5,483 nucleotides of DNA from Spirochaetales bacterium (GTDB lineage Bacteria; Spirochaetota; Spirochaetia; DSM-27196; SLST01), in assembly GCA_007130265.1 (NCBI GenBank), contig SLST01000357.1, positions 1 through 5,483 on the forward strand, written 5' to 3'. Position numbers and translations under genes: made by a program. Under the pieces are notes generated by a model. It did no database searches. It saw only the letters and a list, made by a program, of their open reading frames with translations, and had not been told where the DNA came from. Of the stretch, positions 1 to 4,354 are shown piece by piece (position 1 is the stretch's first letter; the number at the start of each line of letters is the position of its first letter).

Positions 1-812
1 CGCACCGCAGCGGCCGGACCGGCAGGGCAGGGAAGACCGGCGCCTCGCTTGCGCTCGTCCACATGCGGGAGGGACACCGGATCGCTCACATCGAGCGGGC
101 GATTGGGCGAAAACTCGAAGAAGCGAGAATCCCAAGGGGCAGGGACATCTGCGAGGCCCGTCTCATGAATCTCCTCACGAGGGTCACAGCCGTCGAGGTG
201 AACGAGGAGGCGATCGGTCCGTATCTCCAGGCGGTCCGGGATTCGCTCGAGGGCATTGGCCGCGAGGAACTGCTGCAGCGCTTCGTCTCGGTGGAGTTCA
301 ACCGCTTCCTGGACGAGTACGGTGCCGCGCCGGATCTCAACCCTGCGGTCGCTCCCGTCAGAACGGACCGCGCGGGGAGACGCCTGCCGGCCGGCCGCGA
401 CGAGGACCGCGGACGCCCCGGGCGTTCATCGTCCGGCCCGTGGGCGGGTTCCGACAGGGCATCTACCGGCGGCATGATTCGTTTCCGGCTGAACCTCGGC
501 AGGCGACAGTCGACGTTGCCTCCGCAGATCATTGGCCTGGTCAACAAGGCCACGGACTCGTCGGACATCCGCCTTGGCCGAATCGACATTAACAATGATT
601 GGTCCGACGTGCAGGTCGAGGCGGCCATGGCCGATCGCGTCGAACAGGCGCTCGCCGGTTTTGTCTATCGGGGCACAACCGTCCAGGTAAAACGACTGCC
701 GGACAATCGCTCGTCAGGGGGTCGGAGGTACGCTCCGGCTCGTTCGCGCCGTGTGTCCAATAACCGCGCCGGAGCCGGTTCGAAAGGGCACCGAGCACGT
801 CGATCGGGATGA
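1..812 (+). CDS. DEAD-box ATP-dependent RNA helicase, C-terminal part (5' end outside window)
   Basis: An ATP-driven RNA helicase of the DeaD/CsdA group, which remodels structured RNA in cold adaptation, ribosome assembly and mRNA decay in the cytoplasm. The frame is open from the left edge, first full codon at 3, and 269 residues are visible. It opens with HRSGRTGRAGK (visible residues 1-11), which is helicase motif VI (HRxGRxGR), so the ATPase core and the true start lie upstream. The ATG at 63 is internal. Next comes a helical C-terminal extension (HIERAIGRKLEEARIP, then RFVSVEFNRFL, about residues 29-110), then a charged low-complexity linker (about 115-157). A DbpA-type RNA-binding domain follows at about 158-230, beginning MIRFRLNLGRR and ending TTVQVKRL. 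The last 39 residues are a basic, Arg-rich tail, common in RNA-binding proteins. The helical extension matches my memory of Bacteroidota/spirochaete DeaD proteins. Family is secure; the exact subfamily is less so. Confidence 0.93.
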   Translation, partial: HRSGRTGRAGKTGASLALVHMREGHRIAHIERAIGRKLEEARIPRGRDICEARLMNLLTRVTAVEVNEEAIGPYLQAVRDSLEGIGREELLQRFVSVEFNRFLDEYGAAPDLNPAVAPVRTDRAGRRLPAGRDEDRGRPGRSSSGPWAGSDRASTGGMIRFRLNLGRRQSTLPPQIIGLVNKATDSSDIRLGRIDINNDWSDVQVEAAMADRVEQALAGFVYRGTTVQVKRLPDNRSSGGRRYAPARSRRVSNNRAGAGSKGHRARRSG

Positions 813-883
813 CCCCCTCGCATGTCGCCTTTACCCTCCGGCGGTTCCGTGAGCGGTTGGTCTTCGTCCACTTCCGGGCGTAG
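809..883 (+). CDS. 24-codon ORF overlapping the helicase stop (ATGA); doubtful gene
   Basis: The ATG overlaps the helicase TGA as ATGA, the arrangement of translationally coupled genes. It encodes a 24-residue peptide, MTPSHVAFTLRR followed by FRERLVFVHFRA, that is basic and amphipathic. Third codon positions are almost all G or C, as in the real genes here. There is no ribosome binding site of its own, so any translation would rely on re-initiation after the helicase. I do not recognise the peptide. It may equally be a scrap of a decayed gene, since the next 400 bases are debris, or simple chance in GC-rich DNA. Confidence 0.2.
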   Translation: MTPSHVAFTLRRFRERLVFVHFRA

Positions 884-1015
884 TCTCTTCGACGAATTCG
901 ATCACTGACTCGTCGGCGTGACGGTTGAGACCGCAGCGACCCTGGACGACGCGACGCTCTTCCCGCTCACCGGCTACGGGTCGATGGACAAGGCCGAGTG
1001 GCTGCGACATCTGGG

Positions 1016-1204
1016 CATCCGCTCTCCGATCGAGCTCCCCGGCGCGCGTGGTTCAATGAACTCGGTGAAGAGTCCGCTCTCGTAGGCGGAGCGCCATTCT
1101 TCCGGCGGCTGCCGGTGGAGCCGATCGCGCACCGACCGCCCGCACCACAACGGTATAACGACCTTCCTGTACACGGCGTCCGGGTCGGCCACGAGGTCGT
1201 GTAG
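1016..1204 (-). pseudogene. Gene fragment, possibly internal part of a glycyl radical enzyme (pyruvate formate-lyase family)
   Basis: Read on the minus strand, 63 codons give a protein-like segment beginning LHDLVADPDAVYRKVV, then IPLWCGRSVRDRL, then EEWRSAYESGLFTEFIEPRAPG. From memory, the N-terminal half of PFL2/glycerol-dehydratase-type glycyl radical enzymes has a comparable run: 'yW.GRt.rDR', then 'ayeaG.FTEFme.RAPGhT'. Those enzymes are about 800 residues long, so this would be a short piece from near residue 100, missing its N-terminus, the catalytic cysteine loop and the C-terminal glycyl loop. A stop (TGA at 1241-1243) lies in frame just upstream. Past residue 63 the similarity stops, and the frame ends at 974. 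If the assignment holds, the organism, or a donor, was anaerobic. The identification rests on motif memory only and could be wrong; that it is a fragment is safer. Confidence 0.35.
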
Positions 1205-1207
1205 TTG

Positions 1208-1240
1208 CGGCCGCGATCCGCGCCTACGGCTGCGCGGCCG
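1208..1240. repeat. 8-bp perfect inverted repeat, possible transcript hairpin
   Basis: CGGCCGCG at 1208-1215 is the exact reverse complement of CGCGGCCG at 1233-1240, with a 17-base GC-rich loop between. It lies about 30 bases past the stop of the small exported protein (minus strand). It could stop or stabilise that transcript's 3' end. No T-tract follows on either strand, so it is not a standard intrinsic terminator. In DNA this rich in G and C a chance origin is possible. Confidence 0.35.
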
Positions 1241-1269
1241 TCAGAGCGCGGAAGCGGCGTGCCATTGGA

Positions 1270-1521
1270 TCAGCACTTGCAGGGAATCTCGTTCTCACCC
1301 GTCGTGGGTAGCTTGATCCGTATGTTGTCTCCCGGCATCACCTCCAGCTCAGCCCCCAGGCCTTCAGCCGCGTCTGCGGGAACCTCCACGAAGTTCGGGA
1401 CGTCCGGCAGACCCACTATACCGGTGCTCGGGAAGTCAATGACTATCTCGCTCACCTGTGCGACGGCAGTGGTCGATATCGCGAGACCCACAACAGCTGC
1501 GATCACGATCAGCTTTCGCAT
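1270..1521 (-). CDS. Small exported protein of unknown function (83 aa, signal peptide, LPTTG motif near C-terminus)
   Basis: I do not recognise this protein. Residues 1-21 form a clear Sec signal peptide: MRK, then hydrophobic LIVIAAVVGLAI, then an AVA cleavage site before Gln22. The mature part is about 62 residues, acidic and Pro/Gly-rich, with alternating hydrophobic patterns (VSEIVIDF, NFVEVPAD, IRIKLP) suggesting a small beta-sheet protein. It ends PCKC, giving two cysteines, the only ones in the protein. Residues 71-75 are LPTTG, the sortase recognition pattern, but only eight residues follow. There is no membrane segment or basic tail, so standard cell-wall anchoring is not supported. 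The start is well fixed by AGGAGG seven bases upstream and by the signal peptide itself. The gene follows the beta-helix gene on the same strand after 137 bases but has its own promoter. Expression is likely strong. Function is unknown; a periplasmic or surface role is inferred. Confidence 0.85.
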   Translation of the reverse strand: MRKLIVIAAVVGLAISTTAVAQVSEIVIDFPSTGIVGLPDVPNFVEVPADAAEGLGAELEVMPGDNIRIKLPTTGENEIPCKC

Positions 1522-1528
1522 GTTCTGT

Positions 1529-1534
1529 CCTCCT
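1529..1534 (-). promoter_or_regulatory. Ribosome binding site of the small exported protein
   Basis: AGGAGG on the minus strand, seven bases before the ATG at 1519-1521. This is a full Shine-Dalgarno match at ideal spacing and decides the start. If the -10 box is right, the transcript would begin at or next to this site, giving a very short leader of about 14 bases. Confidence 0.8.
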
Positions 1535-1541
1535 GCGCCGC

Positions 1542-1571
1542 ATTATAGCATGTACATGAGAAAAATTGTAA
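1542..1571 (-). promoter_or_regulatory. Sigma-70-type promoter for the small exported protein
   Basis: A perfect TATAAT lies at 1542-1547 (minus strand) in an AT-rich island unlike the GC-rich surroundings. The -35 region is weak: TTACAA at 1566-1571 with an 18-base spacer is the best candidate, or ATTACA one base further out. Transcription would start near 1535. The AT-rich run at 1561-1578 could act as an UP element. A good -10 with a poor -35 often indicates activator dependence, which would fit the direct repeats just upstream. Confidence 0.6.
1549..1558. promoter_or_regulatory. Palindrome CATGTACATG inside the promoter spacer, candidate operator
   Basis: A perfect 10-bp palindrome located between the -10 and -35 elements of the small-protein promoter. 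A dimeric regulator bound there would block RNA polymerase. No further symmetrical bases extend it, so the site is short, and a chance occurrence cannot be excluded. Confidence 0.3.
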
Positions 1572-1576
1572 TAAAT

Positions 1577-1595
1577 TTCACGCTTCCCTTCACGC
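1577..1595. repeat. Direct heptamer repeat upstream of the -35 region, candidate activator site
   Basis: On the plus strand TTCACGC occurs at 1577-1583 and again at 1589-1595, a pitch of 12 bases (GCGTGAA twice on the transcribed strand). Relative to the inferred start this is about -42 to -60. Tandem half-sites about one helical turn apart, just upstream of a weak -35, are the pattern used by OmpR/PhoB-type response regulators. The regulator itself is not in the window. Confidence 0.3.
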
Positions 1596-1619
1596 GTTGC
1601 GCGGGCGCGATTCCAGCGG

Positions 1620-1633
1620 GGTGCCAGCGCACC
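1620..1633 (-). terminator. Weak hairpin after the beta-helix gene
   Basis: GGTGC, a four-base loop, then GCACC form a 5-bp GC-rich stem 26-39 bases past the beta-helix stop codon. There is no adjacent T-tract; the T-rich run on that strand begins about 40 bases later and belongs to the next promoter. At best it is a Rho-assisted or 3'-stabilising hairpin. I would not rely on it. Confidence 0.2.
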
Positions 1634-1658
1634 GCGGGCGCTCGTTGGTTCGGTGTAT

Positions 1659-4202
1659 CTATCTGTCCGTCTCCTCCGCCGGTTCATGACCCTTCGGCCC
1701 TATCCGGTCCACCGGAATCGGCTCGAAACCGAGCGCCCAGACGGGTGAGTCGGGTGCCGGTAGCGGAATGCCGTTCGCATCCGGTGTCAGCCGGGGATCG
1801 ACGACCAGGGAATGGGTGTCGTAGCCGGCGGCGCGCCAGGCCTCGAGTGACCCTTCCGGCGTGACGTCGGCCGCGGGATCTTCCAGATCGGTGCCGTCGG
1901 TTCGCCAGTAGAGGTTGGAGTCGCACTCGCTTACCGCCTCGCGGTACCAAGACCCCTGCCTCCCAAAGATGAAGAACTCGCTCGAGGGGCCGGCGATGAT
2001 GTTGCGCACGGCGACATTGCCGCTCATATACCTGTCGCTGGGGTCGTTGAAGTACGGCGAGAAGCTGATCTGGCGCTCTGATCCGTTGAGCAGGATATTG
2101 TTCTCTATCCGGTTGTCCTTTCCGCCGTGAAGGTTGACGCCGCCAAGGACCGTGCCGTCCACGATATTTCCATAGATCAGCGTCCCGGAGGAGAAATCGT
2201 CCAGGTAGATCCCCCACGTGTAGTGAGGGGACATGAACTCCCCGTGCTGCGTCGTCTTCAGCCCAACGGCGTTACGCACCAGGTTGTACCGGATAACGTT
2301 TCCGCTCGGCACACGGTCTTTACCGAGTGTCTCGATGGCCCCGGTGTCGTTCGTCTCAAGATTCGTGTCTGCTATGTCGTTATACTCGATCACGTTTCCG
2401 TGCGACGAGCGCCCCCTGCTCGACTTGCATGAGATCGCGTATCGCGGCATTCTGCGGATAAGGTTATGCGCAATCTGATTACGACTTCCTGACGTGACGT
2501 AGACCGCCGCCACGTGTTTGTACACGCTTCCGCACTCCACGATCGTGTTCGCGATGATGCGGTTCTCCACAGGCTGAGTCGCGTCATCGCCTACCATCAG
2601 CACGCCGCCGCCGCCAAGGCCGTGCATCTCGTTGCGCTCGATCAGTGTCCCGGTGCTCCGTTCTTCAAGACGCACGGCGTACCCGCCGGCGTGCTCGAAT
2701 CGGCACCCGCAGACGGCGACCGAATCGCCTCCGCCGTCGGCGCCCGAGACGACGATCGCCGCGTCGTCCGGAGTGTAGCCGCCGCCGGGGACCGTGTAGT
2801 CGGTGTCACAGAAGGTCAGCCCCTCCAGTCTGATGTGCGAGCCGGTGATCCTCACGAGCGTCGTCAGCCGCGCGGCGACCGCCGGCTCGTGCTCGAGCTC
2901 ATCGCCGCGAGGAAGGTAGGAGATCAGCTCGTCCTTCGGGTCGTGGGCGAACTCACCCGGCTCGGTCATCGCTTCGGGTGAACCGGCAAGGAAGTAGCGA
3001 TTGCCGGGACGAACGTCCTGATCGCAGCTGATCCGCAGGGACGATGCCTCGTCATCCACGCCATCGGCCGGAAGGACGACATTCACCCATCCCCAGGCAG
3101 GAAAGAGGTGTACGTCCACCAGGTCCCACCGCTTCCAGGACGGAAGGTCGCCGCGCCTAGCGACGATCCGGTCCTTCTTCCCGGGCGGCTCGCTCCTTGG
3201 CACCTGCACGTCGGCACCTGCGAAGCGATCGTGCGCTTCGGACTGCAGGATGAGTAGCTCAGCGCCGTCTGCAAGCCCGGTGATCCGGTAGTCTCCCCAC
3301 CACTGCAGTATCTCGATGCCGTTCGCCGGTTCCCACGCAGGATCGCTCGAGAGTAGCACGCAGAAGAGCGCAAACTCACCGCCCGTTTCGTTGGTGAGGC
3401 GAACCGTCAGCCTCCCCGCCCTCAGATCGATCTCGCCGAGCCGGCGGAGATCGTAGCCGCGCTCAGCCGTAGTCTCCGGAAGGAGGGCCGACGCCGTACC
3501 GTCGCCGGCCGCAACGCTGACGCGAAAATCGCGGTCTGAGCCGTGCTTCGTGTCCCGCGCGTACGCGATCCACGCAGTGTAGCGGCCTTCACACGTGCAA
3601 TCGGCGTCCCACTCGAGGTACGCGCCGGCTGCGTCCAGACCGCGGACCGCCGTCCTGAAGTTGCCCCGCTCCCACGGCCTTCCCCACCACTCGGCGAAGA
3701 GCCAGCCGCCTGTACGCGGATTCTCCGCGTCGAACGACGGGTAGCGCGCCAGCACGGCCGCCCGGTCGCCGATGCGCAGCGACCGAACCCGTCTCGAACC
3801 CGCGATCCGCGCCGAATACGCTCCGTCCGGGCGTCTCATCCAGTCGGTGACGACCTGTCCTCCGCTCAGGCGGGCCTTCGCTCCCGGAGCGCTTCTATAG
3901 ACCACAGGATGCTCAGCGCTGCCAGAGTCCTCAGCCGTCAGCTCGAAGGTTTGACTCAGGTAGTGCGTGCCGTCGTGGAGATAGACCGTTACCGGGCCGC
4001 GCAGCGTGTTGCGGGTCTTCATCCGTCGAATCGCGTCCCGTGCGGCCTCAACGGATGGGAATGGACGCTCCGCGCTGCCGTCGCCGTTCGGTGTCGCCAG
4101 CGGCGAGACGTGGAGCGTGGTGACCGCGTCGTCCCCTTCCGTCTCAAGCTCGTCTTTGACTCTCAAGGCATCCTCCGTGCCGTCGATCATAGCGCGGATC
4201 AT
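1659..4202 (-). CDS. Right-handed parallel beta-helix protein, probable glycoside hydrolase or polysaccharide lyase (GH141-like?)
   Basis: An 847-residue carbohydrate-active protein. Residues 30-121 form the usual entry of this group: LHVSP, RPFPSVEAARDAIRRMK, VTVYLHDGTHYLSQTFEL, EDSGSAEHPVVYRSAPG, LSGG. Residues about 190-290 look like an inserted beta-sandwich (EGRYTAWIAYA, DFRVSVAAGDG, LTVRLTNETGGEFALF). Residues 400-463 carry RYFLAGSPEAMTEPGEF and SHIRLEGLTF. The helix proper spans about 453-740, with eight rungs bearing an N-x-I-x-x-N-like ladder at 519, 547, 575, 603, 635, 674, 697 and 729. Acidic clusters at D619/E624 and D668/D669 are candidate catalytic residues. The tail ends DSPVWALGFEPI. 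This order recalls GH141 and related beta-helix families; GH120, which also has an outer beta-sandwich, is an alternative. No signal peptide follows the ATG at 4202, and an in-frame stop at 4212-4214 rules out an earlier start. The ribosome binding site is weak and Met5 is a possible second start. The substrate is unknown. Confidence 0.9.
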   Translation of the reverse strand: MIRAMIDGTEDALRVKDELETEGDDAVTTLHVSPLATPNGDGSAERPFPSVEAARDAIRRMKTRNTLRGPVTVYLHDGTHYLSQTFELTAEDSGSAEHPVVYRSAPGAKARLSGGQVVTDWMRRPDGAYSARIAGSRRVRSLRIGDRAAVLARYPSFDAENPRTGGWLFAEWWGRPWERGNFRTAVRGLDAAGAYLEWDADCTCEGRYTAWIAYARDTKHGSDRDFRVSVAAGDGTASALLPETTAERGYDLRRLGEIDLRAGRLTVRLTNETGGEFALFCVLLSSDPAWEPANGIEILQWWGDYRITGLADGAELLILQSEAHDRFAGADVQVPRSEPPGKKDRIVARRGDLPSWKRWDLVDVHLFPAWGWVNVVLPADGVDDEASSLRISCDQDVRPGNRYFLAGSPEAMTEPGEFAHDPKDELISYLPRGDELEHEPAVAARLTTLVRITGSHIRLEGLTFCDTDYTVPGGGYTPDDAAIVVSGADGGGDSVAVCGCRFEHAGGYAVRLEERSTGTLIERNEMHGLGGGGVLMVGDDATQPVENRIIANTIVECGSVYKHVAAVYVTSGSRNQIAHNLIRRMPRYAISCKSSRGRSSHGNVIEYNDIADTNLETNDTGAIETLGKDRVPSGNVIRYNLVRNAVGLKTTQHGEFMSPHYTWGIYLDDFSSGTLIYGNIVDGTVLGGVNLHGGKDNRIENNILLNGSERQISFSPYFNDPSDRYMSGNVAVRNIIAGPSSEFFIFGRQGSWYREAVSECDSNLYWRTDGTDLEDPAADVTPEGSLEAWRAAGYDTHSLVVDPRLTPDANGIPLPAPDSPVWALGFEPIPVDRIGPKGHEPAEETDR

Positions 4203-4214
4203 GACGCAACGTCA
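4202..4214. promoter_or_regulatory. Palindrome TGACG-N3-CGTCA at the beta-helix start codon
   Basis: TGACG at 4202-4206 and CGTCA at 4210-4214 are exact reverse complements separated by three bases. The site touches the A of the beta-helix ATG and covers the region just before it. Five-base arms around a three-base centre resemble GntR-family operators in form. In the mRNA it could also fold as a small hairpin hiding the start codon. Either role is inference. Confidence 0.3.
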
Positions 4215-4354
4215 CCCGGCACTCTCGTCTCCGCTACCAGGAATCCAAGATGGGGTCGCGACGGATGGTTGACAGAGAACCGGCGAGCTGTTTCAAGTGA
4301 CTGAATGAGATCTGCATCGGCAAACTCGCATGATACACGGCTCGAGGAGCTCCC
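4203..4354. promoter_or_regulatory. Divergent intergenic region between the beta-helix and GH2 genes
   Basis: 152 bases separate two genes transcribed away from each other, so both promoters and any shared operator must lie here. On the plus strand TTGACA at 4269-4274 is a perfect -35 hexamer. The sequence 17 bases on (TTCAAG, 4292-4297) is a poor -10, which suggests weak or regulated transcription of the GH2 gene starting near 4305. No good promoter is visible for the minus-strand gene. Short palindromes occur at 4202-4214 and 4255-4262 (GTCGCGAC). A 27-codon minus-strand frame (4234-4317) has no ribosome binding site. Confidence 0.55.
4344..4349 (+). promoter_or_regulatory. Ribosome binding site of the GH2 gene
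   Basis: GAGGAG ends five bases before the ATG at 4355, a good Shine-Dalgarno match at normal spacing. It favours this start over the in-frame ATGs at codons 6 and 7. The site overlaps the 8-base palindrome GGAGCTCC (4346-4353), which could pair weakly and modulate initiation. Confidence 0.65.

Larger units (their letters stand above)
813..1269. other. 457-base stretch without an intact gene; coding-like debris on both strands
   Basis: No frame here has a credible start, ribosome binding site and full domain. The base composition is still gene-like. Pieces read as protein on both strands: on plus, a GTG frame at 918-1085 starting VTVETAATLDDATLFPL and including GYGSMDKAEWLRHLGIR; on minus, the fragment at 1016-1204 described separately. 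The two collide around 1016-1085. This is what remains when genes have been broken and rearranged, or when several frameshifts have accumulated. A large inverted repeat closes the stretch at 1208-1240. I see no transposase, terminal repeats or RNA gene. Confidence 0.6.

Noticed and set aside
86..628. 180-codon minus-strand open frame across the helicase
   Set aside because: It is antisense to a frame with clear helicase and DbpA motifs, is Arg/Ser/Pro-rich, and shows no domain. It is a shadow of GC-rich coding DNA.
974..1192. 72-codon minus-strand frame as an intact small gene
   Set aside because: The protein-like part begins upstream of the GTG at 1192 and stops before the C-terminal third of the frame, with no ribosome binding site. 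It reads as a fragment.
1207..1214. GCGGCCGC palindrome
   Set aside because: An 8-base GC-only palindrome is expected by chance in such DNA; it is partly contained in the larger inverted repeat.
1270..1310. LPTTG as a working sortase anchor
   Set aside because: A sorting signal needs a hydrophobic segment and basic tail after the motif; neither is present in any frame downstream. Kept only as an oddity.
1205..1864. 219-codon plus-strand open frame over the small exported gene
   Set aside because: It crosses antisense through a signal-peptide gene, its promoter and the end of the beta-helix gene. It is rich in Pro/Ser/Arg and has no ribosome binding site.
1684..2217. 177-codon minus-strand frame inside the beta-helix gene
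   Set aside because: An Arg-rich alternative frame of the same strand, overlapping well-defined beta-helix rungs.
3543..4304. 253-codon plus-strand frame antisense to the beta-helix gene
   Set aside because: Arg/Pro/Ala-rich translation with no domain; the opposite strand encodes the conserved N-terminal part of the beta-helix protein.
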